Source: Pontibacter actiniarum (GTDB lineage: Bacteria > Bacteroidota > Bacteroidia > Cytophagales > Hymenobacteraceae). Taken from it: a stretch of DNA of 64,000 nt. Of this stretch, positions 35,581-44,657 are shown one piece after another; positions within the stretch are counted from its first letter, which is position 1, and each line of letters begins with the position of its first letter. The notes under the pieces are model-generated. The model did not search any database, had not been told where the DNA came from, and worked only from the letters and a program-made list of their open reading frames with translations. The stretch lies in NCBI RefSeq assembly GCF_003585765.1, contig NZ_CP021235.1:1860001-1924000 (forward strand), in the 5' to 3' direction. The translations under genes and the position numbers were made by a program.

Positions 35581-36467
35581 TTGAGAACTATAAAATTCGA
35601 TAAAACCAGGTGCGGTGTAGAGGTCTTGCTTCGGGTAGGTTCTGGAGAGGAAATAAAGTATGCCTATACCGAAACAGAAGCTTACAACACCGACTACTTC
35701 GAAGTTCTGATTTTCAGAAAAGCGAAAGGGCACGTTGTGTTGAACCAGCAAAAGGTTAGCCTGAGCGATAACAGCATTGTTTTTTTTCTCCGTTCCAGAA
35801 GCGGCAATGTCAGCTGGACCCGGGCCACCTGGATTTTACTTTTCTTATCTTCCAGGAAGACTTTCTCAACGACTTTTTTGCTGATAGGCTGTTCACGTAC
35901 CGGCTGTTATACTTTTACCAGCTGGACTACCCGCTAAGTATGAATGTGTCGGCCGAATACATCCAGAAAGCCTGCAGCACCCTGACCGAAATACACATTG
36001 AACTGAAAGAGGCAAACCCGGACAGCGAGCACCTCATCCGCTCCCTACTCTATTACCAGTTGCTGAAATTCAACAGAGATTACGCGCAGCACAACCACCT
36101 GCCACTCGATAAGCCCGAAAACAACTATGCTTACCAGTTTAAGAAGCTGCTGGAGCTGCACTTTAGGGAGAAGCAACGGATCAGCGAGTATACTTCGCTA
36201 TTAAGTATAAGCAGGATTACGCTCAACAAAGCTGTGCAGGCTCAGTTTAATGTAACCGCCACACATTTGTTAAAGCAGCGGCTGCTCTTCGAAACCAAGA
36301 ACTACCTGATCCACTCTGATTTAACGGTGGCCGACATAGCGCATGAACTCAATTTCTCGGGGCCTAACCACCTGATGCGCTTTTTCAAAACACAAACCGG
36401 GCAAACCACCTCCGCTTTCCTGCTGGATTATCAAAATGGTAGCAAGGCAGAAAGCTTTGGTAGCTAA
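35581..36467 (+). pseudogene. AraC-family regulator interrupted by a one-base frameshift at a T8 tract
   Basis: Two overlapping frames together encode a normal ~295-residue AraC-type regulator. The first frame starts at a TTG (35581; no ATG is available downstream of an in-frame stop) and supplies the sensory N-terminus (to about residue 69). At 35780-35787 a run of eight T ends the match: with nine T the reading continues as SPFQKRQCQLDP and joins the second frame, which supplies the rest, including the AraC HTH (LSISRITLNKAVQ, VADIAHELNFSGPNHLMRFFKTQTG). The second frame stays open from 35787 to 36467. Either it is decayed, the sequence has lost a base, or a -1 frameshift at T_TTT_TTT restores the protein. 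It sits just before an MBL hydrolase gene. Confidence 0.8.
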
Positions 36468-36485
36468 GCCCAATCAACAGCTGCT

Positions 36486-36493
36486 TAACTTTG
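36486..36493 (+). promoter_or_regulatory. Candidate -7 box of the MBL hydrolase gene
   Basis: TAACTTTG fits TAnnTTTG exactly and lies 36 bases before the ATG at 36529. The nearest TTTG upstream is 26 bases away, longer than the usual spacer. Confidence 0.4.
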
Positions 36494-36528
36494 TTGTACT
36501 GAAGTAAGAACTTAAAAATCAATACAGA

Positions 36529-37296
36529 ATGGCAACAAATACAAGTATACAGTTAATCAGAAATGCAACTCTGCTCATCAACTATGCAGGGCAGAAAATA
36601 TTGGTAGACCCAATGCTAATGCCAAAGGATACCATTGATCCGTTGGCAGGCAAGGCCAGAAACCCAATGGTAGAGTTACCCATGCCTATCGAGGAGATTG
36701 TGAAGGATGTAGACCTGGTGCTGGTCACGCATACACATCCTGACCATTTTGATCCGGTGGCTGCTGAAACGCTGGACAAGTCGATAAAACTGATCAACCA
36801 GCCAGCCGATAAGGAGTTTTTTCAGCAAGCAATCTTCACCAACGCTGAAACGGTACAGGACAGCACTGTATGGAACGGCATCACCATTCACAGAACAGGT
36901 GGTGAGCACGGCAGCGGGGAGATTTTGAAGCGGATGGGCACTGTGTCTGGCTTTGTGCTGCAGGCAGATAACCAACCGACCATTTACATTGTAGCCGACA
37001 GCATCTGGATAGACGAGATTGAGCAGAGTATACAAAAGTATACGCCTGACTACATCGTGGTAAATTCGGGCGGTGCTGCTTTCCCTGGTTTTGAAGCAAC
37101 GCCTATACTTATGAACGAGGAGCAGACGATGGCGCTGATCAAAAAAAGCGGGGACGCCAAGGTTATAGCCGTACACATGGATGCGCTGGACCACTGCCTC
37201 ACCACAAGGGCTTCCCTTCGCCAGCAAGCCCAGAAGGCAGCTGTGGAAGAAGGCAAGCTGCTGATTCCGCAGGATGGCGAAGAGGTACAACTATAG
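36529..37296 (+). CDS. Metallo-beta-lactamase-fold hydrolase (UlaG-like)
   Basis: A 255-residue MBL-fold protein. The di-metal motif HTHPDHFD (about residues 66-73) is the HxHxDH pattern, preceded by VDLVLVT; later blocks HRTGGEHGSGE, TIYIVADSIW and KVIAVHMDALDHCL supply further ligands. The pattern (LLINYAGQKILVDPML) matches UlaG-type or YcbZ-type soluble hydrolases that act on lactones or phosphodiesters; the substrate is unknown. The gene starts 62 bp after the frameshifted AraC gene, its likely regulator, which leaves its own regulation uncertain. It is monocistronic. Confidence 0.9.
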   Translation: MATNTSIQLIRNATLLINYAGQKILVDPMLMPKDTIDPLAGKARNPMVELPMPIEEIVKDVDLVLVTHTHPDHFDPVAAETLDKSIKLINQPADKEFFQQAIFTNAETVQDSTVWNGITIHRTGGEHGSGEILKRMGTVSGFVLQADNQPTIYIVADSIWIDEIEQSIQKYTPDYIVVNSGGAAFPGFEATPILMNEEQTMALIKKSGDAKVIAVHMDALDHCLTTRASLRQQAQKAAVEEGKLLIPQDGEEVQL

Positions 37297-37486
37297 CTCG
37301 GCACCTTCGCTTAAATTCTAGCATGTTACTCCAAAGCAGCGAAACACCTGTACAGGAAGTTTGCTAACCCGACCTTTACTCTAAAAAGCCTCTTAGTTAA
37401 CGATGGAAGGCTTTTACATGACTTTAGCGTACTTCTGAAAGATCAAACAGACACCCGCAAAGCTCACTGCTGCCGCTGCCAAGACG

Positions 37487-40408
37487 CTAGTTATTAGTCG
37501 CCAGCGCCAGCAGCGCTGCTTTAGAGAGGGACCTAAAAAAGTCGTCTCCCGTACCAACCAGATCGGAGGCCAGCTGCGCTTTATTCTGCTGCAGCTGCAG
37601 AATCTTTTCCTCCACTGTGTCCGGGCAAATAAGCCGCACGGCGATAACGTTGTTTTTCTGCCCGATCCTGTAGCTGCGGTCGATGGCCTGATTTTCCACG
37701 GCTGGGTTCCACCACGGGTCTACGAGAAACACATAGTCTGCCGCCGTCAGGTTCAGCCCCGTTCCACCCGCCTTCAGACTTATCAGGAAAACCCGCGTCG
37801 CCTCATCCTCCTGAAAACGGTTCACTACTTCGCCCCTGTCCCTGGTGCTGCCTGTCAGAAGTGCATAGCCTAGCCCCTCCTTTTCCAGCTCTTTCCTGAT
37901 CAGGTCCAGCATCGACACGAACTGAGAGAAGACCAGCACTTTATGGTGGCGCGAGATATGCCGTATTTGCTCCAGCAGTATCGCAATCTTCGAGGAGGCA
38001 ACCTTATCCTCCCCGATCAGCTGCGGAGCGTTGCATAGCTGGCGCAGCCTAGTGATGCCCCGGAGCACATGCATGGCGTTCTTCTGTATTTCATCCTCTC
38101 CCCTGGCCGCTATGTAGTCACGGAACTCCCTTTCATAGGCCTCGTAGACTGTTCGCTGTTCAGACCCCATCTCACAATGCAGCACAACCTCCGTTTTCTC
38201 TGGGAGCTCTGTTGCCACTTCTTTTTTGGTGCGCCTAAGTATAAACGGGCTGATTTTGTCCTGTAAAGCCCTGGCGCTTCGTTTGTTCTTAAATTTATCT
38301 ATGGGAATGGCGTAGGTGTTTCTGAAGAACTGCTTTGTTCCTAACAGGCCGGGGCAGGCAAAAGAAAGCTGGGCGTACAGGTCGAAAGTGCTGTTCTCGA
38401 GGGGAGTGCCAGATATTGCCACCCTGTTACGAGCTTTGAGCAGGCGCGCCGCCTTGTAGCGCTGCGAGAGCGGGTTCTTGATGTTCTGGGACTCATCCAG
38501 AAAGACATAGCTGAACTGATACTCTTTCAGGTAGGCAATGTCTGCAACCAGGGTGCCATACGTGGTGATGACCACGTCGTAACCGGCAAAGTGCGCTGTA
38601 CTTTTCGGCCGGCCGCTTCCCTGAAGTATGAGCAGGCTGAGGGAAGGCGCGAACTTCTGCATCTCCGCTACCCAGTTAGGGATAAGCGACGTCGGGACCA
38701 GCAGCAGGTGCGCGTTTTGCGCTGATTTTGCTTTTAAATGAAGTATGAAGGCAATGATCTGGATTGATTTGCCCAGGCCCATATCATCCGCCAGGCAACC
38801 TCCGAAGTTCAGGCTGTCAAGAAAGCTGAGCCAGCTGAGCCCCTGCAGCTGGTACGGGCGCAACTCGGCATGGAGACCTGCGGGCACCGAAACTGGCTTG
38901 ATAGCAGCAAGGTCCGACAGCTGTACCTGGTACCGGTTCAGCTCCTCCCGCACCTCTTCTGCCAGCATGTGCGCCTCAAAAAGCTCAGAGAGTGCCGCAT
39001 AGCTTACCTTCGGAATACGCAGTGTGGTTTCGTCTGCCACTTCACCGGCCCTAAAATAGCGCTCCAGTTTTTGCAGCCACTCCTCCGGCAGTATGCCCTT
39101 CGTTCCGTCGCCTAGCTGCACATACCTGCTCTTGTCCTTCACAGACCGGTACAGCTGCTGGAGAGAAGCCTCCTGCCTGCCGAACCGAACATGCACCTGG
39201 GCATTAAACCAGTTGACACCGCTTAACACCTGGATGGATATGACAGCTTTGTGCTGGTTCAGCCTGTTGCCTTGTAAGTCATTGAACCCAAGCACAGTGA
39301 TCTGCTGGCTCTGCCATACTTCAAAGGCGCACAGGAACCAGTCCTCATCCAGAAAGCGGTTTTTGTGCAGGTAAAAGTACAGAAGCGGCGTCTCCAGCTG
39401 CTCCTCAAAATCCGGGTGTTGCCTTAGCAGTAAGGCCGTAAAAGCATCCTCGGCTTCCCCGTCTCTGGCTACCCCAATTAACTTCCCTGCCTTATCCTGC
39501 GCGTAGATCTGCCGCCTCGACAGCACGGGAATTTCGGTTTCCCCGTACTTCATCACCGGGGTGAGCTTAACATAAGAGCCGGACTCCGAAAGGTAGAGCC
39601 GTTTTTCGGGTGCATGGCCAAAGCCACCGGTCGCCAGTTGAGCCGGGGTGGCGGCTTTCAGGTATGTATGCGCCACATGTACATGGTCTTCCATTTCCGC
39701 CAGCACCTCTTTTCTGAACTGCAGGAAAGCGGCCCGGGGCAGTGTAACGCTGTTGCCGTGCCTTTTAAAGTATGCGATAGCCTGCAACAGGTGCGGGTTC
39801 GCGCACAGGTACCAGTCGGTGTCGAGCACCACAAACTGATCATACTGCACACTGATGCGGCTTAAGGGGCAGTAGGCGCCATCAATAGAGAGCTCCATAC
39901 TTGTGGTGTACAGCAATCCTTTCTGGCTAACGTGAATACTACCGTCTGTTGCCGCTTGGCTTACCTGAACAGGAGAAATAGAACGTGGGCTTATTTTTTC
40001 CGTGATGTTGCTATCGTGCAGATAAAACGGGTACTGAAAGGGATTGCGGATCAGCGCCTTCAGGACCGCTGTATCAGTGCCCGAAGCCTCGTAGAAGCCC
40101 TGCAGTTTACTGATGGCAGCGTAAAACTTCAGTTCCTCCGGCTGCTGCGTACTCCAGACAAGATCAAGGGTGTTCAGCACCGTAAATGGGCTTTTCAGCT
40201 CGCCTGTACTGCTGCGCGGGCAGGTTACAAGCTGCGCCGTAAACAGGTTGTAGTACCTGTGCTTGCCAATAACAATGATGGTTTCCTTTTCCGGAGACGT
40301 GGAAGAAAGTGTCTCCTCGGCATTCGCCCCAAGGCTCCCGTTGATGGGCAGCACCTCGTGCACTGTTGCTGCCTTAAACGGCTCAAAATCCTGTTTCTCC
40401 TGTATCAT
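37487..40408 (-). CDS. SNF2-family DEAD/DEAH-box helicase
   Basis: A 973-residue SNF2/Rad54-type ATPase. The N-terminal ~430 residues are not typed with confidence (partly SNF2-associated domain). Motif I is ADDMGLGKSIQ (~545-555), motif Ia VPTSLIPNW, motif II DESQNIKNP, motif III SGTPLENSTFDLY, and the C-terminal RecA-like domain carries LISLKAGGTGLNLTAADYVFLVDPWWNP and QAIDRSYRIGQ (motif VI, ~930). DESQ is the usual bacterial SNF2 form of DEAH and is not an oddity. Such proteins translocate on DNA or remodel RNA polymerase; the target is unknown. A PepSY gene lies 58 bp upstream on the same strand. Confidence 0.92.
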   Translation of the reverse strand: MIQEKQDFEPFKAATVHEVLPINGSLGANAEETLSSTSPEKETIIVIGKHRYYNLFTAQLVTCPRSSTGELKSPFTVLNTLDLVWSTQQPEELKFYAAISKLQGFYEASGTDTAVLKALIRNPFQYPFYLHDSNITEKISPRSISPVQVSQAATDGSIHVSQKGLLYTTSMELSIDGAYCPLSRISVQYDQFVVLDTDWYLCANPHLLQAIAYFKRHGNSVTLPRAAFLQFRKEVLAEMEDHVHVAHTYLKAATPAQLATGGFGHAPEKRLYLSESGSYVKLTPVMKYGETEIPVLSRRQIYAQDKAGKLIGVARDGEAEDAFTALLLRQHPDFEEQLETPLLYFYLHKNRFLDEDWFLCAFEVWQSQQITVLGFNDLQGNRLNQHKAVISIQVLSGVNWFNAQVHVRFGRQEASLQQLYRSVKDKSRYVQLGDGTKGILPEEWLQKLERYFRAGEVADETTLRIPKVSYAALSELFEAHMLAEEVREELNRYQVQLSDLAAIKPVSVPAGLHAELRPYQLQGLSWLSFLDSLNFGGCLADDMGLGKSIQIIAFILHLKAKSAQNAHLLLVPTSLIPNWVAEMQKFAPSLSLLILQGSGRPKSTAHFAGYDVVITTYGTLVADIAYLKEYQFSYVFLDESQNIKNPLSQRYKAARLLKARNRVAISGTPLENSTFDLYAQLSFACPGLLGTKQFFRNTYAIPIDKFKNKRSARALQDKISPFILRRTKKEVATELPEKTEVVLHCEMGSEQRTVYEAYEREFRDYIAARGEDEIQKNAMHVLRGITRLRQLCNAPQLIGEDKVASSKIAILLEQIRHISRHHKVLVFSQFVSMLDLIRKELEKEGLGYALLTGSTRDRGEVVNRFQEDEATRVFLISLKAGGTGLNLTAADYVFLVDPWWNPAVENQAIDRSYRIGQKNNVIAVRLICPDTVEEKILQLQQNKAQLASDLVGTGDDFFRSLSKAALLALATNN

Positions 40409-40466
40409 CCTGTTTATAAACCACCTGCACGTATCGGCACTACCCTAAGGTGCAAAGGTACGCGAA

Positions 40467-41276
40467 CTAATTAACCTGCCGCCTTCCCTTCCGGGTCTTT
40501 CGCAGAGAAGGAGAAGATACGAAGTAGAGCACAAAGCCGGACAGAACCGTAAAAAGGCCGAAGAAGGAAAAGGCCCGGAGCAGTATGTTACCAAAGTTAT
40601 CGCGGCCTTCATAGTCCATGGTGTGCAGCATCCACAGAAAGTCGAACACGCGCCATTGGTTGTGCCGGATTGCCTGAAAAGTGCCCAGCTCAGCGGCTAC
40701 GTACACGGTGCAGTTGTCGGGCTGGCTAAACGTGATTGCCCAGGCCGGCAAAGGCTTTTCACGGTACTCGTGGTGTGGCCCCACCTCCGTCAGGTAAGCC
40801 ACCTCCTCAACCTTAACCGGGTCCGCTAACTGTCTTTTGGCTACAGCCACGGCCTCCTCTTCGGACAGGGGAGAAATAAATTGCCCGGTTGCGGCATTTG
40901 CCAGCTGCACGTGCACCGGAGCAGAATGGCCCGCCGTATGAGAGCCTGCATCCTGTACCGTTGGCGCCGTGGCCCCTGAGAAGTACCGCAGCTGGTAGGT
41001 AGGCACACCCACTATCTCGATCAGCTGAACAGACAGCACCGAGTCGACCTGCGCCGTGGCTTTCAGGCTGTCAAGTACCAGCTGTGGCGACACCATGCGC
41101 AGGGAAGCCGGATAGTTGCGCTTCTCCTTTCGGAGATGGTCCCCGTGCACCTCATCCAGGTCATTCCAACTGAAGTACAGCCCACCAAGGGTCCAGAAAA
41201 GGAACTGCACGCCAAGTATAAGCCCCAGGTAGCGGTGCGACTTACGGATGTAGTAGTTCTTACTTCTTAGCTTCAT
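40467..41276 (-). CDS. PepSY-domain membrane protein
   Basis: A 269-residue protein with an N-terminal helix (KSHRYLGLILGVQFLFWTLGGLYFSW, about 10-35) and a C-terminal helix (AFSFFGLFTVLSGFVLYFVS, ~235-255), and PepSY-like sequence between: EEAVAVAKRQL...VKVEEVAYL and PAWAITFSQPDNCTVYVAAELG. The His in HRYLG and the C-terminal HTMDYEG are conserved in PepSY-associated TM proteins, which may act as ferric reductases or peptidase regulators. The ATG at 41276 was chosen; the frame extends 11 residues upstream but without conservation. Likely cotranscribed with the SNF2 helicase gene 58 bp downstream, for no obvious functional reason. Confidence 0.83.
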   Translation of the reverse strand: MKLRSKNYYIRKSHRYLGLILGVQFLFWTLGGLYFSWNDLDEVHGDHLRKEKRNYPASLRMVSPQLVLDSLKATAQVDSVLSVQLIEIVGVPTYQLRYFSGATAPTVQDAGSHTAGHSAPVHVQLANAATGQFISPLSEEEAVAVAKRQLADPVKVEEVAYLTEVGPHHEYREKPLPAWAITFSQPDNCTVYVAAELGTFQAIRHNQWRVFDFLWMLHTMDYEGRDNFGNILLRAFSFFGLFTVLSGFVLYFVSSPSLRKTRKGRRQVN

Positions 41277-41458
41277 GAGACTAAGATAACACTTATACCG
41301 CAGCGCCACCTACTCCGGCACCGGCTATACTTCGTTTTTAGTACGGTAGATGAAAAAGCCACCGCCTGAGCCGAAAACTCTTCGGGCTTAACTTTACAGC
41401 TTTGTTTTAACTTTTGAAAAGCTACCACTACGATGCGAATGCACGGACACGAACAAAA

Positions 41459-41498
41459 ACACGCCCCAAGTATAACTGAGCTTATACTTGGGGCGTGT
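41459..41498 (-). terminator. Terminator of the quinone oxidoreductase gene, made of two AAGTATAA octamers
   Basis: A 17-bp perfect stem (41459-41475 with 41482-41498) and 6-nt loop; each arm contains one AAGTATAA/TTATACTT copy next to a GGGGCG core. T-rich tail on the minus strand. Confidence 0.88.
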
Positions 41499-41554
41499 GG
41501 TTTATGGAGGTACGCTACTGATGCACAAATAATGCGCCAGCGGGAAGAGCGGAT

Positions 41555-42493
41555 TTACGGCACGATGACGATTTTACCGGTGGTGTGCGTCGTTTGGATT
41601 TGCTTCATTGCCTCAGCAGTTTCGTCTAGCGCGTAGGTGCCACTCACGAATACCTTTAGCTGCCCCGCGTCAGCCAGTTCCTGAAGGTGCTGCAGCTGCC
41701 GGGCATTCGGCTCCACAAACACATACTGAAAGTCGATGCCGGCATCCAGCCCCTCCCCTTGGTTGAGGATAGAGACCAGCTTTCCGGACGGCTTCAAGGC
41801 CAAAAGGCTCTGCTGTAACGTCTCACCGCTCGCGCAGTCAAAGATCAAATCCACACCGTCCGGCGCCACGGCCTTAACCGCCTCTCCCACATTGTTATTC
41901 CTGTAGTCAATGGTTTCGTCAGCACCGAGCTCCTTCATAAAGGCATGGTTCTTTTCACTGGCTACCCCTATCACGCGCGCGCCTTTTACCTTGGCTAGCT
42001 GTATCCCCAGGCTTCCCACGCCACCGGATGCCCCCAGTATCAGCACGGTCTGCCCTTCCAGCAGCTGGCCCGCGTCGTACAGCGACTGATACGCCGTCAG
42101 GCCAACAAGCGGTATGCCGGCGGCCTCTTCCCAGGAAATTCGCTGCGGCCTCGCGGCCAGGTAGCTTTCGGGAATCACAATATACTCTGCAAAGGTACCG
42201 TGCTGCACTACAGGGCGGCGGGCATAGGCGTATACTTCGTCGCCCACGTTAAACCGCCTGGCACTAAACCCTCTTTCCTCTACCACACCTGCCACGTCCC
42301 AACCGGGGATGACCGGAAACTGGTAAGGCAGCGCGTCCTTTAAGTAGCCCTCCCGCACCACATAATCCACCGGGTTTACGCCGGCAGCCTTTATACGCAC
42401 AAGCACTTCTCCCTCTTTCACCTCCGGCACAGCAACTTCACGGATTTGTATTTTCTCGGGTCCGCCAAATTCATCATAAACGGCTGCTTTCAT
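41555..42493 (-). CDS. Zinc-independent quinone oxidoreductase (MDR/NADPH:quinone reductase family)
   Basis: A 312-residue MDR-superfamily protein. The GroES-like start MKAAVYDEFGGPEKIQIREV is followed by GVNPVDYVVREG (~40) and PVIPGWDVAGVV (~62). The NADPH-binding motif ILGASGGVGSLGIQLAK is at ~150, with VDLIFDCASGETLQQSLL further on. No structural zinc Cys cluster is present. It would reduce quinones or enals by NADPH. A second ATG four codons upstream (42505) is also in frame; GGAAGA before 42493 favours the shorter start. The TetR-type gene about 180 bp upstream on the same strand is a likely regulator, an inference from position. Confidence 0.9.
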   Translation of the reverse strand: MKAAVYDEFGGPEKIQIREVAVPEVKEGEVLVRIKAAGVNPVDYVVREGYLKDALPYQFPVIPGWDVAGVVEERGFSARRFNVGDEVYAYARRPVVQHGTFAEYIVIPESYLAARPQRISWEEAAGIPLVGLTAYQSLYDAGQLLEGQTVLILGASGGVGSLGIQLAKVKGARVIGVASEKNHAFMKELGADETIDYRNNNVGEAVKAVAPDGVDLIFDCASGETLQQSLLALKPSGKLVSILNQGEGLDAGIDFQYVFVEPNARQLQHLQELADAGQLKVFVSGTYALDETAEAMKQIQTTHTTGKIVIVP

Positions 42494-42689
42494 TTTTTCT
42501 TCCATAGCTTGGTTCCAGGTTATACGTTCAATCTTTTTGCTTTTATACTTAATTTATACCTACAACCCCTAACCCAGGTTCTTGTTTGGATTCCGGATGA
42601 AGCCACCAGGCATCCTCAGCTACTCCTAACACTGGCTTTTTAAGCTAAGCGTAAGCCTGGCCAGCCACTAACATGCACAGGCAGAAGCA

Positions 42690-43223
42690 TTATAGCTTAT
42701 ACTTCTGCTTCATGGCGTGCACCAGTGCCTGCTCTTTAGAAATATCAAATTCGTGGGCTGCAAAGTACTTCCAGACCCCATCGATGTGCACCAGCAACAG
42801 CTCTGCCTCTAAGGCCGGATTTTCGTAGTGCAGCTCCTGAAAACACTCCGTTAGCCTCAGCAGGCACGGGCGCATAAAGTGATCATGGTACCGGGAGGAA
42901 ATCGGGTTTAAAGGCATGATTTTATACTGCATGCGCCAGAAATCGGGGTTAGACTTTGTCAGAATAATGGGCAGCTCAATCATGTTGGCAACGTACTCCC
43001 GCGCCGACTGCCCCACCAGGTAAGGGCTGGTTGTTCTGGCCGCGGCCTGATACCCTTTCTTGATGATCTCTTCCAGCAGATTATCCTTTGAGCCAAAGTG
43101 CTTAAAGATCAAGCCCTCCGAGGTATCTGCCTCTATTGCAATGGATTTGGTAGATGTCGCACGCGCCCCGTTTTCTGTGAAAAGCTTTGAAGCAGCGTCA
43201 AGTATGTCTTGTTTCTTACTCAT
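42690..43223 (-). CDS. TetR/AcrR-family transcriptional regulator
   Basis: A 177-residue regulator. The N-terminal HTH begins SKKQDILDAASKLFTENGARATSTKSIA and continues TSEGLIFKHFGSKDNLLEEI (about residues 5-60), the TetR pattern. The remaining ~115 residues form the ligand-binding region, with no recognisable ligand. It probably represses the downstream quinone oxidoreductase gene or its own promoter. The 767-bp region upstream (to the EF-hand gene) holds no gene. Confidence 0.9.
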   Translation of the reverse strand: MSKKQDILDAASKLFTENGARATSTKSIAIEADTSEGLIFKHFGSKDNLLEEIIKKGYQAAARTTSPYLVGQSAREYVANMIELPIILTKSNPDFWRMQYKIMPLNPISSRYHDHFMRPCLLRLTECFQELHYENPALEAELLLVHIDGVWKYFAAHEFDISKEQALVHAMKQKYKL

Positions 43224-43990
43224 CTGTTTTGCGTTTATGCTGCAGCGCTAAAAGTAGCTGTACTTGCTTCGGTATAGCCGGCGTGCTGCCGCAGCTGCGG
43301 ACACGAGCTAAAAGGTACCGACAGCAATGTACAGCTGTACTTCCTTAGCGCCTCTCCCGACACGATGTACGTTGCTGCCGTGGTGCCGTTTAAAACGGAG
43401 GCCTTGCCCCGCCACCAGGTTTGGCTTTACGGCCGATGCTCTTTTCCTGCAAGGCAACGGCTCAAAACTCTGTCTGCACACGTTACTGTCCTTGCTTAGC
43501 TGGAGCAATAAATGCATCCAAGTGAGCAGGCAAAACAGCACAGAGGGTACAATTTTACAGCCAACCAGCATCTTTCTGCTCACGCTGTAGCCTTTCTGTA
43601 ATACCCGTTTTGCACTCTGTTTTCCCCCTTATACCAAGAAATCTGTAACGGTGCCCCTATGCTGCCGTAGGTTTAGGGAGACCTGTCTCTAAGGCTGCTA
43701 GCTATTAAGTGCTTCACACACTGATACCGAGATGGGCAGGTAAAAGGGCCATACGCAAGAGCCGGAAGTGGCTACCGAAGCTTATATGAACATGAGCGTG
43801 CCCTTTGCTTATTCGGATGAGACGGAGCGACAGACGGTTTAACCGGCTCCCGGCAGATGCGTTGGACGCGGGCATAGATGGCAGCAACACAGCCAGCACC
43901 ATAAATAGCTGTCAATCAATACATACGCATCGTATGCAAGCTCATTTCGTACTTATATAGAACAACATATATTAATCTAAATCAATAACT
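43224..43990. other. 767-bp gap, no gene recognised
   Basis: Several frames carry short open stretches (43308-43583 minus, 43327-43590 plus) but none with coding character or family resemblance. The right end must carry the promoter of the EF-hand gene; CATACG/CGTATG arms (43923-43937) form a small dyad there. Confidence 0.5.
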
Positions 43991-44581
43991 ATGAAAAAGA
44001 GAACAACTTACATCGGCAAAATAACAGGTTGCGGGCTGAGCATGCTACTGCTAACCGGCATGGTTGCCTGCGATAGCAATACAGAAGTAGCAGACACGGA
44101 GGTGGCGACATCCGAGGCCCCTATTGCGGAGGAGCTAAGTGAAGACGTGGGCAGGGACAATATAGACCTGAACCAATTTAACTCTGATTTTGCCTCTACC
44201 AACTACTACGAGGAGTGGGATGAGAATGACGACAACCTACTTGACGAGAATGAGTACAGAGGCGGCATGTACAGCACCTGGGACGTTAACAATGACAACC
44301 AGCTGGACGAGAACGAATTCACGACGGCTTCCAACGACTGGGGGCTGGAGAACGAGAGCTGGGCAGACTGGGACACGAGCGGCGACGGCATCCTGGACGA
44401 GAACGAGTTTAACACAGGCTTTGCCGACAACGGCTGGTTCGACGACTGGGACGCAGACAACGATAACATGCTGGCAGAGCGCGAATACTCAGAAGGTGTT
44501 TTCGGAGTTTGGGATGAAAACGATGACAACCTGCTCGGCAGCGACGAGTACGGCTACTATAACACCTACTATGGTGCCTAA
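43991..44581 (+). CDS. EF-hand lipoprotein (copy 1)
   Basis: A 196-residue exported lipoprotein. The signal MKKRTTYIGKITGCGLSMLL ends at lipobox MVAC (~residues 24-27), then a short acidic linker leads to about five EF-hand-like loops: DENDDNLLDENE, DVNNDNQLDENE, DTSGDGILDENE, DADNDNMLAERE and DENDDNLLGSDE. The 12-residue loop ligands (positions 1, 3, 5, 12) are present in loops 1-3, with the fourth and fifth less regular. It should bind Ca2+ on the cell surface or in the periplasm. A near-copy lies 2.9 kb away in opposite orientation with identical DNA over 137 bp. It precedes a DUF4136 lipoprotein gene on the same strand. Confidence 0.88.
   Translation: MKKRTTYIGKITGCGLSMLLLTGMVACDSNTEVADTEVATSEAPIAEELSEDVGRDNIDLNQFNSDFASTNYYEEWDENDDNLLDENEYRGGMYSTWDVNNDNQLDENEFTTASNDWGLENESWADWDTSGDGILDENEFNTGFADNGWFDDWDADNDNMLAEREYSEGVFGVWDENDDNLLGSDEYGYYNTYYGA
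44177..44220. repeat. 44-bp segment identical (inverted) to 47491-47534
   Basis: Identical to the reverse complement of 47491-47534; both lie in EF-hand genes, over the sequence leading into EF-hand loop 1. Confidence 0.85.
44318..44454. repeat. 137-bp segment identical (inverted) to 47257-47393
   Basis: Compared base by base with the reverse complement of 47257-47393: identical, with divergence at third positions just outside on both sides. Covers EF-hand loop 3 and its flanks. Confidence 0.9.
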
Positions 44582-44605
44582 CACCATAGTTTAAGCAATT
44601 AAAAC

Positions 44606-44629
44606 AGGGCACCGCTTTTAAGGTGCCCT
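44606..44629 (+). terminator. Weak terminator or attenuator after EF-hand copy 1
   Basis: An 8-bp stem (AGGGCACC/GGTGCCCT) and 8-nt loop followed by TTTCC. It lies 25 bp after the stop and 29 bp before the DUF4136 gene; a poor T run makes full termination doubtful. Confidence 0.45.
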
Positions 44630-44657
44630 TTCCACGCACACTCAATAACAACGAACT

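Noticed and set aside
27275..35906. Absence of AAGTATAA in an 8.6-kb stretch as a sign of horizontal transfer
   Set aside because: With about 28 copies in 64 kb, a gap of this size is not surprising by chance, and other gaps of 6-7 kb exist.
38476..38502. DESQ in place of DEAH in the SNF2 helicase
   Set aside because: This is the normal motif II of bacterial SNF2 proteins.
41433..41636. Open frame of 67 codons at the end of the quinone oxidoreductase gene
   Set aside because: It crosses a terminator hairpin and antisense coding sequence; no family match.
43308..43590. Overlapping plus and minus open frames in the 767-bp gap
   Set aside because: Composition and length are as expected by chance; no motif or signal peptide recognised.
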